NCBI GenBank assembly: GCA_022763105.1
Contig: JALEGK010000047.1
Location: 1 to 61,923 of the forward strand
Length of the DNA stretch: 61,923 bases
Reading direction: 5' to 3'
From: Rickettsiales bacterium
Lineage (GTDB): Bacteria > Pseudomonadota > Alphaproteobacteria > Rickettsiales > UBA3002
The position numbers were made by a program, and so were the translations under genes. Of this stretch, positions 18,405-29,087 are shown piece after piece; within the stretch, counting starts at the first letter, position 1; every line of letters begins with the position of its first letter. The notes below the pieces were generated by a model. It was not told the DNA's origin. It was given only the letters and a program-made list of their open reading frames with translations, and ran no database searches.

Positions 18405-18606
18405 GCGTACTTATCTCCGGTGTTCTTGAGCCTGTGTATAACTAAAGTGGACAAGAATCGCAATGGATTGTTTTCTATAACCTTTCAATTTCCGGCTGTG
18501 TATAAGTTTGGCGTGGCCCTAGACAGGGTAAGGCCGGTTTCGTTACATCTTGTTGGTAATGCGTAGTAATTGCGCGTCGTTGAACAACAATAAGAATGTC
18601 AGCATC

Positions 18607-19869
18607 ATGCCGCCAGTAAAGGATGTTTCCCGCATAGAAAGAGAAAGTAGTCTGTTGTTTGGATTGAAGTGGTCGTTTGTTGGATTTGCTATCGCGCTAA
18701 GCTTTTTAGCGGGATGTTCGTCACTGTTTGATCATGGGCCGGACCGCTATAATGTGGTTTCTGGACCGCGCAGACCTCCTCCGATGAATCCTGGCACCAT
18801 GGGTGCGGGGCAGGGCACGCAGTCTTTCCACGTGCAGCAGAATGGTTATGGTCAGCAACAACAGCCAATGTATCCGGCACAAGGCATGCCACCACAACAG
18901 CAAATGGCTGCTCAGTATCCTGCCGGTCAGAGCCCTTATGATACCATGCATGGTGAGATGGAGTCTGAGTCTTGGTGGGATGGCTGGTTTGACTGGTTTG
19001 GTGATGATGAAGAAATGTATCAGGCAGCGCCCCCTGCTTACGCAGGTTATGGCGCGCCAGCCGCACAGCCTATTACACCGCCTCGCATGGCGCAGTATCA
19101 GGCGCAACCTCAGCCTCAGCCCTATCAGCAGCCAATGATGCAACAGCCGCAAATGGCGATGCCACCTGCGATGCCATCTTACGTTCCGCCAATGCCTACG
19201 CCTCAGGCTGCGCGTCCTGCAATGCCAGCAGCACAGGCGGCTCCTATGTTGCAGCCGCAAATGCCGCAAGCTGTTCCTCAGGCTCAAGCTAACATGCGCA
19301 ACTCAGTTGAAGCGCAAATTGCAGAGCTAGAGCGTGAATTGGCGGCATCCGAGCAGCGTCGTCAGCAATTAAATCAGCAAAATGACGGCTGGTTGCCTGA
19401 TCTGGGTATCAGCAACATGTTTGATAGTACGCCTCAACCTCAACCTCAACCTCAGTTCCAGCCATATGCTGCGCCGGCTCCTGCACCAGCGGCTCAATCG
19501 CATGCGCCTGCTTACATGCCTCCGGGCGGCGGTGGGTATAAGGTTGTAAAGCTTCCGCCACCACCACCGCGTGATGGTCGTCGTGCGGCACCGGCTCCAC
19601 AACTTAGAGCTGGCTTAATGGCACCAAATATGGCGCCACAAATGTCTAATGCTCCGATGCCGCCAGTTGTATCAGAGCCGCGCCGTAACCCAATGCAGCA
19701 TGCGCCTGTGATGCAAACCAATCAGCCATCTATCGATGTGCCATTGGCTCCGGGTGTTACTGCGAGCTCTAAGCCATCGAACGTGCCGTCTGGCCTGATT
19801 CCGCCAGAATCATTTACGCAGCCAAAAGCAGGCTATTTAGGCGAGAGCAGATATTCCTCACGCTATTAG
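18607..19869 (+). CDS. Pro/Gln-rich outer-membrane lipoprotein of unknown function
   Basis: The protein (about 420 residues from the ATG at 18607) has a long N-region, one hydrophobic helix and a lipobox LAGC with Cys37 as lipidation site. The mature part is low-complexity, dominated by P, Q, A and M, with a W-rich patch (SWWDGWFDWFG), a short coiled-coil-like segment (EAQIAELERELAASEQRR), and poly-proline near KLPPPPPRDG. It is probably an extended periplasm-spanning or surface protein. The 202-bp region before it, divergent from phaC, holds no clear promoter or gene. An upstream start at 18550 lacks support. Confidence 0.72.
   Translation: MPPVKDVSRIERESSLLFGLKWSFVGFAIALSFLAGCSSLFDHGPDRYNVVSGPRRPPPMNPGTMGAGQGTQSFHVQQNGYGQQQQPMYPAQGMPPQQQMAAQYPAGQSPYDTMHGEMESESWWDGWFDWFGDDEEMYQAAPPAYAGYGAPAAQPITPPRMAQYQAQPQPQPYQQPMMQQPQMAMPPAMPSYVPPMPTPQAARPAMPAAQAAPMLQPQMPQAVPQAQANMRNSVEAQIAELERELAASEQRRQQLNQQNDGWLPDLGISNMFDSTPQPQPQPQFQPYAAPAPAPAAQSHAPAYMPPGGGGYKVVKLPPPPPRDGRRAAPAPQLRAGLMAPNMAPQMSNAPMPPVVSEPRRNPMQHAPVMQTNQPSIDVPLAPGVTASSKPSNVPSGLIPPESFTQPKAGYLGESRYSSRY
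19432..19455 (+). repeat. Hexanucleotide CCTCAA/G repeat inside the Pro/Gln-rich lipoprotein gene
   Basis: Four tandem copies of CCTCAA (the last CCTCAG) encode alternating Pro-Gln. Six-base units keep the frame, so slippage would change protein length without switching the gene off. Confidence 0.75.
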
Positions 19870-19914
19870 TATTAGGCTTTTCTCTAGGATTATTCCCTGA
19901 TATAAGGCAACGCT

Positions 19915-21126
19915 ATGGATAGCGAATTTTACCGTATTAAGCGTTTGCCACCTTATGTCTTTGCCGAAGTCAATAAGGTGAAAGCCGCGCATCGCGCGCA
20001 AGGCCGCGATATCATCGATTTGGGTATGGGTAACCCTGATACGGCTCCGGCGCCCCATATTATTGAGAAACTCAAAGAAACTGCGATGGACCCCAAGGCG
20101 CACCGTTATTCGGTGTCGCGTGGTATTCCGGGGTTGCGTCGCGCGCAATGTGCCTATTATCAGCGTCGCTTCGGGGTGGAGTTAGACCCTGATTCTGAAA
20201 TGGTGGTGACGATCGGTTCAAAGGAAGGGCTTGCCAATTTGGCGCAGGCTATCACCAGTCCGGGTGATGTGATTATGGTGCCAAACCCTAGCTATCCGAT
20301 TCACCCATATGGCTCGATTATTGCGGGTGCATCGGTGTGGAATTTACCTAAAACCGAAGATACGACCCTGAAAGAGCAGCTAGAGATTGCGATTAAGCAT
20401 TGCAATCCCAAGCCGATGGCACTGATTTTGAATTACCCATGTAACCCGACGGCGGAAGTGGTTGATCTGGGTTTCTATGAAGAGATGGTAGAGATTTGCC
20501 GTAAGCATGAGATCTACATTCTGTCAGATCTGGCTTATTGCGAAATCTATTTTGATGATAACCCGCCGCCATCGATTTTGCAGATACCGGGTGCGAAAGA
20601 CATTGCGATTGAATTTACCTCCATGAGTAAAACCTACTCTATGGCGGGTTGGCGTATGGGGTTTGCGGCAGGCTGCCCGACATTGGTGCAGGCGCTTACG
20701 CGTATTAAATCCTATCTTGATTATGGCGCGTTTACGCCGATTCAGGTGGCGGCGACCGCCGCGATTAACGGACCACAAGATTGCGTGGTGGATTTGCGTA
20801 GCATGTATAAAGAACGCCGCGATATTTTAGTTGATGGATTATGCAAAGCTGGGTGGGACGTTGAATCTCCAGCAGCTTCGATGTTTATATGGGCGAAATT
20901 GCCTGAGCAATATCGCGAGATCGGCTCGATGGAATTTTCTAAATTACTGCTTGATCAGGCTGAGGTGGCGGTTGCTCCCGGTATTGGCTTTGGTCAGTAT
21001 GGCGATGGTCATGTACGCATTGCGCTAGTAGAAAACAAGCACCGCCTGCGTCAGGCAATTCGCGGCATTAAGCAATTTTTATCAAGCGATGCAGATGCAT
21101 TGATAGCAAAAACAGGAACGTCATGA
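19915..21126 (+). CDS. alaC: PLP-dependent class I aminotransferase (AlaC / LL-diaminopimelate aminotransferase-like)
   Basis: The 403-residue fold-type I aminotransferase carries the PLP-binding Lys239 in SMSKTYSMAGWRMGF and the NYPCNPTAE segment. The close relatives are AlaC-type alanine transaminases, often annotated as LL-diaminopimelate aminotransferase. Genes of this type lie immediately upstream of hom in many alphaproteobacteria, which suggests a role in aspartate-family or alanine metabolism. Substrate cannot be fixed from sequence alone. Its stop overlaps the hom start (ATGA). Confidence 0.85.
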   Translation: MDSEFYRIKRLPPYVFAEVNKVKAAHRAQGRDIIDLGMGNPDTAPAPHIIEKLKETAMDPKAHRYSVSRGIPGLRRAQCAYYQRRFGVELDPDSEMVVTIGSKEGLANLAQAITSPGDVIMVPNPSYPIHPYGSIIAGASVWNLPKTEDTTLKEQLEIAIKHCNPKPMALILNYPCNPTAEVVDLGFYEEMVEICRKHEIYILSDLAYCEIYFDDNPPPSILQIPGAKDIAIEFTSMSKTYSMAGWRMGFAAGCPTLVQALTRIKSYLDYGAFTPIQVAATAAINGPQDCVVDLRSMYKERRDILVDGLCKAGWDVESPAASMFIWAKLPEQYREIGSMEFSKLLLDQAEVAVAPGIGFGQYGDGHVRIALVENKHRLRQAIRGIKQFLSSDADALIAKTGTS

Positions 21127-22415
21127 GTGAAACATTACGCATAGGTATCGCAGGGCTTGGCACGGTAGGTGTTGGCACGGTGCGCTTGATTCAAGACAAT
21201 GCAGCATTGCTAGCTGAGCGTGCAGGGCGCACGATAGAGGTGGTTGCTGTTTCTTCTCGCGATAAAAGTAAAGATCGTGGCGTCGATCTATCGGGTATGG
21301 CTTGGTATGACGATGCACGTGATCTAGCTAAAGATGAGAATGTCGATGTTGTTGTTGAGCTGATCGGCGGTAGTGAAGGCATCGCGAAAGAACTCGTTGA
21401 AGCGGCATTATCAGCTGGTAAAGACGTGGTCACCGCTAATAAGGCGCTGATTGCGCATCATGGTTTGGCATTGGCACAATTGGCCGATGAGTCGCATGCA
21501 GCACTGTGTTTTGAAGCAGCGGTTGCTGGCGGTATTCCGATTATCAACGCGTTGACGCATGGATTATCTGCCAATCGTTTCTCGCTGATTGCAGGCATCT
21601 TAAACGGTACCGGAAATTACATTCTGACGACCATGCAAAAGGATGGGCGTGAGTTTGGCGATGTATTGAAAGAAGCGCAAGATTTAGGGTATGCTGAGGC
21701 TGATCCATCGTTCGATATTGATGGTATTGATACGGCCCATAAGCTCGCGATTATTACCTCTTTGGCGTATGGTGTGCCGATTGATTTTGATAGCATCTTC
21801 CTTGAGGGTATCCGCAACATTACTGCATCCGATATCGAGCAGGCGAGTGCGCTTGGCTACACGATCAAACTGCTTGGTATTACCCAGCAAACCGATCAAG
21901 GCATTGTGCAGCGTGTGCACCCATGCTTGGTGCCAGCCAATGCACCGATTGGTGTAATCGATGGCGCGTTTAATGCAATCCATATCGAAGGTAATGCAAT
22001 TGGCCGTACTTTGCTTGAAGGGCCAGGTGCTGGAGCCGGTCCAACCGCATCTTCTGTTGTGTCTGATTTGGTGCAGGTGGCGCGTGGTGTTACATCGCAG
22101 CCATTTAACATTGCAATTGATGCAATGGCGGAAGCGAGTTTCGTCAGTATGGAGCATGTAAGCACGCGTTATTATCTACGTTTCAGTGTGAAAGATGAGA
22201 CTGGTGTGCTCTCTGACATTACCAGTATTTTTGCGCAGCATGATATTTCGGTGCAGTCGCTTATCCAGCAAGATTCAAAAGAAGATGGCGCTGCAAGCAT
22301 TGTCATGACGACGCATAAAACTGTCGAATCTGCGATGACTAAGGCATTGCAGGCGATTGACGCTTTGGATAGTATCCTACAACCAACCCATAAAATAAGG
22401 ATTGAAGATTTATGA
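21123..22415 (+). CDS. hom: Homoserine dehydrogenase with ACT domain
   Basis: Hom reduces aspartate semialdehyde to homoserine for threonine and methionine synthesis. The 430-residue protein has an N-terminal NAD(P) fold (GIAGLGTVGVGTVRLI), a catalytic domain with KDVVTANKAL, GILNGTGNYIL and YAEADPSFDIDG, and a C-terminal ACT domain (from about residue 350: RFSVKDETGVLSDIT) for threonine feedback. It is co-translated with its neighbours through ATGA overlaps at both ends. Confidence 0.96.
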   Translation: MSETLRIGIAGLGTVGVGTVRLIQDNAALLAERAGRTIEVVAVSSRDKSKDRGVDLSGMAWYDDARDLAKDENVDVVVELIGGSEGIAKELVEAALSAGKDVVTANKALIAHHGLALAQLADESHAALCFEAAVAGGIPIINALTHGLSANRFSLIAGILNGTGNYILTTMQKDGREFGDVLKEAQDLGYAEADPSFDIDGIDTAHKLAIITSLAYGVPIDFDSIFLEGIRNITASDIEQASALGYTIKLLGITQQTDQGIVQRVHPCLVPANAPIGVIDGAFNAIHIEGNAIGRTLLEGPGAGAGPTASSVVSDLVQVARGVTSQPFNIAIDAMAEASFVSMEHVSTRYYLRFSVKDETGVLSDITSIFAQHDISVQSLIQQDSKEDGAASIVMTTHKTVESAMTKALQAIDALDSILQPTHKIRIEDL

Positions 22416-23425
22416 CCGCCGCACAAGCAATAGACGATGTGTCTGAGACCTTTACCATGGATCGCAATTTTGCACTAGAAGCTGTTCGTGTCACCGAAGC
22501 GGCTGCGCTTGCATGCTCTAAATGGATTGGATTGGGTGAAGAAAAAGCAGCTGATCAGGCCGCAGTGAATGCCATGCGCGAAGCATTGAATGGTATGAGC
22601 ATTGACGGCACGGTTGTGATTGGCGAAGGCGAGCGCGATAAAGCACCAATGCTTTATATTGGCGAGAAAGTTGGCTCAGGCGAAGGCCCGGCCATTGATA
22701 TTGCGCTAGACCCATTAGAAGGCACCACCATTTGCGCGACAGGTGGCCCTAACTCTTTGGCTGTGATCGCTATGGCAGAGAAAGGCGGGTTTTTGCATGC
22801 GCCGGATGTCTATATGAGCAAGATCGCTGTGGGTGGCGGTTTGCCTGATGGTGTTGTTGATCTGGATGCATCGCCAAAAGAGAATTTAGCGAATCTGGCG
22901 AAAGCAAAAGGCTGTGATGTATCTGACCTTCAAGTTGTTATCTTAGAGCGTTCTCGTCATGAAGAATTGATTGCGAAAACCCGCGAAGCAGGTGCACGTA
23001 TTCAGCTGATTCAAGATGGTGATGTGGCTGGCGTGATTGCCACGGCTCGTCCTGACACGGGTGTTGATATGTATTGCGGTATTGGTGGTGCGCCAGAAGG
23101 TGTGCTGGCTGCTGCAGCATTGCGCTGTATTGGTGGTCAATTCCAAGGGCGCCTATTGTTTAAAGATGATGATGAAAAAGCGCGTGCTAATCGCATGGGT
23201 GTGACGGATTTGGACAAAAAATATAATCTGACCGAGCTGGCATCTGGCAATGTGATGTTTGCTGCGACAGGTGTAACCGATGGTTCTATGTTGCGCGGTG
23301 TGCGCCGCTTAAGTGGCGGTGCTGCGATTACCCATTCGATTATTATGCGCTCTAAAACCGGCACTGTTCGCCTGATTGAAGCCGAGCATAACTTCAACCG
23401 TAAGACATGGGTTGATAACGAATAG
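22412..23425 (+). CDS. glpX: Class II fructose-1,6-bisphosphatase
   Basis: GlpX hydrolyses fructose-1,6-bisphosphate in gluconeogenesis. The 337-residue protein shows the metal and phosphate-binding segments IDGTVVIGEGERDKAPML and the Li-sensitive-phosphatase sequence DIALDPLEGTT. It starts in an ATGA overlap with hom. The hom-glpX-recJ order is conserved in alphaproteobacteria, so it is probably the cell's main FBPase if no class I enzyme exists elsewhere. Confidence 0.95.
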   Translation: MTAAQAIDDVSETFTMDRNFALEAVRVTEAAALACSKWIGLGEEKAADQAAVNAMREALNGMSIDGTVVIGEGERDKAPMLYIGEKVGSGEGPAIDIALDPLEGTTICATGGPNSLAVIAMAEKGGFLHAPDVYMSKIAVGGGLPDGVVDLDASPKENLANLAKAKGCDVSDLQVVILERSRHEELIAKTREAGARIQLIQDGDVAGVIATARPDTGVDMYCGIGGAPEGVLAAAALRCIGGQFQGRLLFKDDDEKARANRMGVTDLDKKYNLTELASGNVMFAATGVTDGSMLRGVRRLSGGAAITHSIIMRSKTGTVRLIEAEHNFNRKTWVDNE

Positions 23426-23432
23426 TATCGTT

Positions 23433-25196
23433 ATGATTGCTGTCGCTGAGACCGCTTCGGGCTGCCGCTGGACTCCACGCATTGATTCCGTACAACAAGA
23501 ACGTGAGGCGATGGCTATTGCTCAGCAGCATGGCATTTCCGAAGTGTTGGCGCGTGTTTTGGTTGGGCGAGGTGTGACGGTAGATTCAACTATCGATTAT
23601 TTGCAGCCTACGCTTAAAGCGTTACTGCCCGACCCAAGCCATTTGCTTGATATGGACAAAGCGGTTGCACGATTGCTGCAGGCGTTGGAGAACCAAGAGC
23701 GTATTGCAGTCTTTGGTGATTACGATGTTGATGGTGCAACATCATCAGCAGTGCTAGCACGTTATTTTGCCGCGCTTGGTTCATCTCTCGATATCTATAT
23801 CCCCGATCGTATGCAAGAAGGCTACGGTCCCAACGAGGAGGCATTTGCCAAGCTAATCGATCAGGGCGTGCAGGTTATTATCACTGTGGATTGTGGTTCG
23901 GTGGCGTTTGATCCGATTGCTTATGCCAAAGAACGTGGTGTCGATGTGATCGTGCTTGATCATCATAAAGCCGAAGCGCGACTTCCTGAAGCATGCGCCT
24001 TGGTGAATCCGAACCGCATTGATCAGGATAGTGATTGTGGTCATTTGGCCGCTGTTGGTGTGGTGTTTTTGGTGCTGGTGGCGCTCAATAAATCGCTACG
24101 TGAAAATGGATACTTTCTGAAGCACCAAGTGACTGAGCCAAATTTGCTGCAATGGTTAGATTTGGTGGCGCTGGGTACTGTCTGCGATGTGGTCTCACTG
24201 AGTGGTGTGAACCGATCCTTCGTCGCGCAGGGTCTCAAAGTCATGCAGCAACGCAGCAATAAAGGCATTACGGCATTATGCGATATGGCGCGCATCGATG
24301 AACCGCCAGCCGCGTATCATGCAGGCTTTCTCATTGGCCCGCGCATTAATGCGGGAGGGCGCGTGGGGCAATCCAGTTTGGGTGCTACCTTGCTTAGCAG
24401 TGATGACCCTACGCAATGCATGGATATTGCCAAGCAACTCGATCAATTTAATGCAGAGCGTCAGGCGATTGAGGCAGAGGTATTAGAACAGGCAATGTTG
24501 CAGGCCGAAGCGCAGCATAATCAGCCATGTATTGTAGTGGCTTCAGAGCATTGGCATGAGGGCGTGATCGGTATTGTTGCAGGCCGCATCAAAGAATCAT
24601 TCCAGCGCCCTGCGGTGGTGATAACATACGCTGATGGTGTAGGGAAGGGTTCTGCACGTTCTGTTAGCGGCGCAGATATTGGTGCAGCCATTACGTCAGC
24701 TAAAGCCGAGGGTTTGTTGCTAAAAGGTGGTGGGCATGCGATGGCAGGCGGTCTCAGTATTGCGATGGAGCATTTAGATGCATTTACCGAGTATTTACAA
24801 CAGCGGTTATCGCAGGCTGTTACGCAATATGCGCTAGAGCGGGCCTATTTATATGATGCTGAAATTTCGGTATCGGGTGCAAATACTGCGCTTATCAATC
24901 TACTCGATCAGGCAGGACCATTTGGCATGGGCAATCCGGGGCCGCGTTTTGTGTTGCCAGAAGTCAAAGTGGTGAAGCGTGATATTATGAAGGAAAAGCA
25001 TCTGCGTTTGATCGTGAGCGATGCAAATGGTTCTTCGCGACTCAATTGTGTGAGTTTTAATTCGGTTGGCACAGCGCTTGGTGATGTGCTGATGTCATGC
25101 GATAAACTGCATTTGGCAGGCAATTTAAAGCTTAATCGATGGAATGGGTATGAGAATCCTCAGCTCATGATCGATGATGCTGCACGGGTTGCTTAA
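23433..25196 (+). CDS. recJ: Single-stranded-DNA-specific 5'-3' exonuclease RecJ
   Basis: RecJ degrades 5' single strands in RecF-pathway repair, base excision and mismatch repair. The protein (587 residues from the ATG at 23433) has the DHH phosphoesterase motifs [19 protein letters not shown] and LDHHK, the DHHA1 motif GGGHAMAGG, and a C-terminal OB-like part. The frame is open upstream to 23376 inside glpX, but the ATG 7 bp after glpX starts a typical RecJ N-terminus. The stop codon overlaps the stop of clpB on the other strand. Confidence 0.95.
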   Translation: MIAVAETASGCRWTPRIDSVQQEREAMAIAQQHGISEVLARVLVGRGVTVDSTIDYLQPTLKALLPDPSHLLDMDKAVARLLQALENQERIAVFGDYDVDGATSSAVLARYFAALGSSLDIYIPDRMQEGYGPNEEAFAKLIDQGVQVIITVDCGSVAFDPIAYAKERGVDVIVLDHHKAEARLPEACALVNPNRIDQDSDCGHLAAVGVVFLVLVALNKSLRENGYFLKHQVTEPNLLQWLDLVALGTVCDVVSLSGVNRSFVAQGLKVMQQRSNKGITALCDMARIDEPPAAYHAGFLIGPRINAGGRVGQSSLGATLLSSDDPTQCMDIAKQLDQFNAERQAIEAEVLEQAMLQAEAQHNQPCIVVASEHWHEGVIGIVAGRIKESFQRPAVVITYADGVGKGSARSVSGADIGAAITSAKAEGLLLKGGGHAMAGGLSIAMEHLDAFTEYLQQRLSQAVTQYALERAYLYDAEISVSGANTALINLLDQAGPFGMGNPGPRFVLPEVKVVKRDIMKEKHLRLIVSDANGSSRLNCVSFNSVGTALGDVLMSCDKLHLAGNLKLNRWNGYENPQLMIDDAARVA

Positions 25197-27799
25197 GCGG
25201 CCGCTTTGTGCTGCACATCAATACGTAGCCCCAAATCATGCGCGCTGACATTTAATGTGTCGCCATCTTTGATGTCACCGGCCAGAATTTTTGTGGCCAA
25301 TGGGTCTTGTAACTTTTTCTGAATCACACGTTTGAGTGGACGCGCTCCATATACCGGATCATAGCCTTGCTCGGCCAGCCATTGTTTGGCGGAATCATCA
25401 AGCTTAAGGGTGATATGGCGATCAGCCAATAATGACTCTAATTGACGTGCTTGAATGGTAACAATTTCAGAAATATCGTCTTGGCTGAGACGGCTAAATA
25501 GCAAAATCTCGTCTAAGCGGTTCAGAAATTCTGGGCGGAAGGCCCCACGCACTACTTCCATAACATTATCTCGCGCTTCCTCGACCGATTTATCGTGATC
25601 GAGTTCTGCAATATATTGCGCCCCTAAATTAGAGGTCAGCACGATTAGCGTGTTACGGAAATCAACGGTTCGGCCTTGTCCGTCCGTTAGTCGGCCATCA
25701 TCTAATACTTGCAGCAAAATGTTGAAGATGTCTGGGTGAGCTTTTTCGATTTCATCAAAGAGAATCACCTGATACGGGCGACGGCGTACGGCTTCGGTAA
25801 GCGAGCCACCTTCTTCATATCCGACATAACCCGGAGGGGCACCTACTAGGCGCGCCACGGAATGTTTCTCCATATATTCAGACATATCAATGCGCAGCAT
25901 GGCGCTGTCATCATCGAATAGAAATTCTGCGAGTGCTTTGGTCAGCTCGGTTTTACCGACACCGGTTGGGCCTAAGAATAAGAAGGAGCCTATCGGTTTA
26001 CTTGGGTCTTGTAATCCAGCGCGAGAGCGGCGTACCGCCTCGCTGACGGCTTCAATCGCTTGTTTCTGGCCAATGACACGCTCACCAATAAGTGCTTCCA
26101 TGCCTAGTAGTTTTTCGCGTTCACCTTCGAGCATTTTATCAACCGGAATACCTGTCCAGCGCGAAACCACTTCGGCAATCTCTTCTGCGCGCACCACTTC
26201 TTTCACTAAGCGTTTCTCTGACGGTTGTGCAGTATCGTCAGCTCCGCCTTCAGCCGCTTCAATTTGTTTTTGCAATTGAGGGACAACGCCATAAGCCAAC
26301 TCTCCAGCGCGTGTTAAATCACCACGGCGTTGTGCTTGTTCTAGCTCTAGGCGTGCGGCTTCTAACTCTTCTTTCAATTTCGAAGATCCAGCAAGTTTTG
26401 ATTTTTCAGACTGCCACTGGGCGTTTAGCTCATCGGATTCTTTGCTAAGTTCCTTGATGGTTTGATCAAGTTTCTTCAGTCGATCTTTTGATGCTTTATC
26501 ATCTTCTTTTAGTAACGCTTCACGCTCGATTTTCATTTGAATGAGTTTGCGATCAATCTCATCGAGATGTTCTGGTTTGCTGTCGACTTCCATGCGTAAG
26601 CGGCTGCCAGCCTCATCGACTAGGTCGATGGCTTTATCGGGAAGGAAGCGATCCGTGATGTAACGATTCGACAAGGTTGCTGCAGAAACGAGTGCAGCAT
26701 CCGAGATTTTGATGCTGTGATGCACTTCGTATTTTTCTTTCAATCCACGAAGAATGGAAATGGTGTCTTCGACAGTTGGTTCGGAGATAAAGACGGATTG
26801 GAAGCGACGCGCAAGCGCTGCATCTTTTTCGATGTATTTGCGATATTCATCGAGTGTGGTGGCGCCTAGGCAGTGCAGTTCACCACGGGCTAAGGCAGGT
26901 TTGAGGAGGTTGGATGCATCCATCGAACCTTCTGCAGCACCGGCGCCTACGAGTGTATGAACCTCATCGATGAAAAGGATGATTTCACCAGCCGCCTCAC
27001 CAATTTCTGATAGCACACCTTTGAGGCGTTCTTCAAATTCACCACGGAATTTCGCGCCTGCGACGAGTGCGCCCAAATCAAGGGCGAGAAGTTTTTTCTC
27101 TTTCAGATTTTCTGGCACATCGCCTGCAACAATGCGTTGGGCCAAGCCTTCAGCGATTGCTGTTTTACCTACACCCGGTTCACCAATGAGCACGGGGTTG
27201 TTTTTGGTTCGGCGTGAAAGCACTTGCATAGCGCGGCGGATTTCTTCTTCGCGCCCGATGACCGGATCGAGCTTACCGTCTTTAGCAGCTTGCGTTAGAT
27301 CGCGCGTATATTTAGCGAGCGCTTCATATTGCTCTTCTGCGTTGGCAGAGGTCGCGGCACGGCCTTTGCGCATGTCATTAACGGCTTCGTTAAGTGTTTG
27401 CGGGGTCAGACCTGATTGTTTGAATAGTTCGCTGACGTCACTTTTTTCAATGACGAGCGCTTGGAGAATGCGCTCTAGTGTGACGAAATCATCTTTTGAT
27501 TTATCGGCTAGCTTATCGGCCGCTTCAATGACGCGCGCCGTTTCTGGCGCCAGATATAGCTGACCACTGCCGCTGCCTTCAACGACAGGGATTTTGCTAA
27601 GTAGCTTGTCGCAACCTTGTTGTACGGCCAATGTGTCGCCACCGGCTTTTTTGATAAGTTCGCTGACCATGCGATCTTCATCGAGTAGCGCCTTTAGAAT
27701 ATGTTCTGGCACAAAGCGCTGATGATTTGAGCGCAATGCTAGAGCCTGCGCTGCTTGGATTACTTTCTTAGCCTTATCACTGTAATGGTCGAAATTCAT
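25193..27799 (-). CDS. clpB: Disaggregase ClpB (Hsp104-type AAA+ chaperone)
   Basis: ClpB rescues aggregated proteins together with DnaK. The 868-residue protein has the Clp N-domain (1-150) and AAA module 1 (Walker A GEPGVGKT, Walker [10 protein letters not shown]). A charged coiled-coil middle domain (about 410-530) follows, then AAA module 2 (Walker [20 protein letters not shown]). AGAGG precedes the ATG. I looked for a heat-shock sigma-32-type promoter in the 69 bp shared with the divergent DUF3108 gene and found none that is convincing. Confidence 0.97.
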   Translation of the reverse strand: MNFDHYSDKAKKVIQAAQALALRSNHQRFVPEHILKALLDEDRMVSELIKKAGGDTLAVQQGCDKLLSKIPVVEGSGSGQLYLAPETARVIEAADKLADKSKDDFVTLERILQALVIEKSDVSELFKQSGLTPQTLNEAVNDMRKGRAATSANAEEQYEALAKYTRDLTQAAKDGKLDPVIGREEEIRRAMQVLSRRTKNNPVLIGEPGVGKTAIAEGLAQRIVAGDVPENLKEKKLLALDLGALVAGAKFRGEFEERLKGVLSEIGEAAGEIILFIDEVHTLVGAGAAEGSMDASNLLKPALARGELHCLGATTLDEYRKYIEKDAALARRFQSVFISEPTVEDTISILRGLKEKYEVHHSIKISDAALVSAATLSNRYITDRFLPDKAIDLVDEAGSRLRMEVDSKPEHLDEIDRKLIQMKIEREALLKEDDKASKDRLKKLDQTIKELSKESDELNAQWQSEKSKLAGSSKLKEELEAARLELEQAQRRGDLTRAGELAYGVVPQLQKQIEAAEGGADDTAQPSEKRLVKEVVRAEEIAEVVSRWTGIPVDKMLEGEREKLLGMEALIGERVIGQKQAIEAVSEAVRRSRAGLQDPSKPIGSFLFLGPTGVGKTELTKALAEFLFDDDSAMLRIDMSEYMEKHSVARLVGAPPGYVGYEEGGSLTEAVRRRPYQVILFDEIEKAHPDIFNILLQVLDDGRLTDGQGRTVDFRNTLIVLTSNLGAQYIAELDHDKSVEEARDNVMEVVRGAFRPEFLNRLDEILLFSRLSQDDISEIVTIQARQLESLLADRHITLKLDDSAKQWLAEQGYDPVYGARPLKRVIQKKLQDPLATKILAGDIKDGDTLNVSAHDLGLRIDVQHKAAA

Positions 27800-27868
27800 C
27801 AGAACCTCTTGGTAAACTTATATTTCTTACCTATATATGGTTACAGAATAACAGGAAAGCAAGACTCT

Positions 27869-28645
27869 ATGCGATATTTGTGGTTTGGCGTGATGATCTG
27901 GCTGTCTTCTGCGGCTTTGGTGTCTGCCTCTGAATTAAAGCCGTTAAATGATTTTCGTGGCACCTACTATTTCGCATGGACCGGCATTCCAGTTGCCAAG
28001 CTGTGGTTTGCTGCTGAACAGAGCGGCAATGATTACACATATACCGCGACACTGAAAAGTCGCGGGTTGGTGCGCATGTTTAAGAAGGTGAAGGCCTATA
28101 CAGTTAGCACTGGGTTTAAGGCACCGCATGGCTGGCAGACCCGAAGCTATCGCACTGAATCCAAAGATAGTGATAACACTAAGGAAGTGCATTTATCGTT
28201 TCAGCCAGATGGCACACTTTCAGAGCGTGTGGTGACGGATGAGGATGATCCTAATTATCGTAAACCTGTTGATGAAGCATTGCTTAAAGCCGTGCAGACT
28301 TACGGCAGTGCGTTTTTTGAGCTGCGCCGGCTAACACATGAAACGATTGTGGCTAACCAAAAATCATTTGAGACCGATTTATATGATGGCAAACGATTGA
28401 TGCATGTGAAAGCCGTGTTGGATGGTAAAGAAGAGGTGGATGTGAACGGCAAGTCAGTCCAAGCGCATCGCTTGAAGCTCTCGCGCACATTAACAGCGGG
28501 CTTTACCGAAAAAGAAAAGAAGCGCTACCAAGAAGGCGAGCCTTTTGCGTATCTGTATTTCAGTGATGACGCAGATTTTGTGCCGATAAAACTATCGGTC
28601 ACTATCAAGTTCGGATTATTTCACGGTTATTTGGTGAAAGAATGA
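27869..28645 (+). CDS. DUF3108 family periplasmic protein
   Basis: The 258-residue protein (ATG at 27869, AGGAAA upstream) has a signal peptide ending near LVSASE. The exported body resembles DUF3108 proteins: a beta-rich fold beginning FRGTYYFAWTGIPVAK, with a C-terminal KLSVTIKFGLFHGYL. DUF3108 proteins are predicted envelope proteins of unknown function. The 38 upstream residues in the open frame belong to the intergenic space shared with clpB. It ends 1 bp from the convergent DUF4167 gene. Confidence 0.82.
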   Translation: MRYLWFGVMIWLSSAALVSASELKPLNDFRGTYYFAWTGIPVAKLWFAAEQSGNDYTYTATLKSRGLVRMFKKVKAYTVSTGFKAPHGWQTRSYRTESKDSDNTKEVHLSFQPDGTLSERVVTDEDDPNYRKPVDEALLKAVQTYGSAFFELRRLTHETIVANQKSFETDLYDGKRLMHVKAVLDGKEEVDVNGKSVQAHRLKLSRTLTAGFTEKEKKRYQEGEPFAYLYFSDDADFVPIKLSVTIKFGLFHGYLVKE

Positions 28646-28646
28646 T

Positions 28647-29072
28647 TTAGTTGCCAGTTGCGGCAAGCTCAGCTTCTGGAATCGCACCTGCAGGCAATGG
28701 AATCTCTTTATCTGATGACTCTTCGGCTGCATTATCTGCATCATTATTGTCATTATCAGCGAGCTTATTGCCATCTTTTGGCGCGTCCTCTTTTGCGTCA
28801 GAAGATTTTTCTTTTGCTTCCTTAGGCGCTGGCTCTTTCTCGATGATCTCAGCGACCAGGCGAGAATAATGCTCAACATGTTGGAAGTAATATTCTGCAT
28901 CGACGCGATCACCATTGGTCTGGGCATCGCGTGCCATATTCAGGTATTTTTCTTTTTGCTGTAATGCGTTTTTCTTTTGTCTTGCTAAAGACTGTGAGTC
29001 GCCACCGCGACCTCCCTTACCACGTGAACGATTGCTACGACCATTGTTGCTGTGATTCGTTTTTTTACGCAT
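28647..29072 (-). CDS. DUF4167 family protein
   Basis: The 141-residue protein starts with a basic, Asn/Gly/Arg-rich stretch (NHSNNGRSNRSRGKGGRGG), typical of nucleic-acid-binding tails. The conserved DUF4167 core follows, ending YLNMARDAQTNGDRVDAEYYFQHVEHYSRL, and then a long acidic, disordered tail. The family is essentially alphaproteobacterial and found next to prmC/prfA. A role around RNA or the ribosome is suggested by context and by the basic N-terminus, not shown. It is the last gene of the long minus-strand run. Confidence 0.9.
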   Translation of the reverse strand: MRKKTNHSNNGRSNRSRGKGGRGGDSQSLARQKKNALQQKEKYLNMARDAQTNGDRVDAEYYFQHVEHYSRLVAEIIEKEPAPKEAKEKSSDAKEDAPKDGNKLADNDNNDADNAAEESSDKEIPLPAGAIPEAELAATGN

Positions 29073-29087
29073 GCAAATTTTCCTATT

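Noticed and set aside
18405..18606. Possible promoter or small gene between phaC and the Pro/Gln-rich lipoprotein
   Set aside because: I found no -35/-10 pair with good spacing and no ORF with a start signal; the region is left unassigned.
27800..27868. Heat-shock promoter expected for clpB
   Set aside because: The 69-bp divergent gap has no convincing sigma-32-type or CIRCE sequence; regulation of clpB cannot be read from here.
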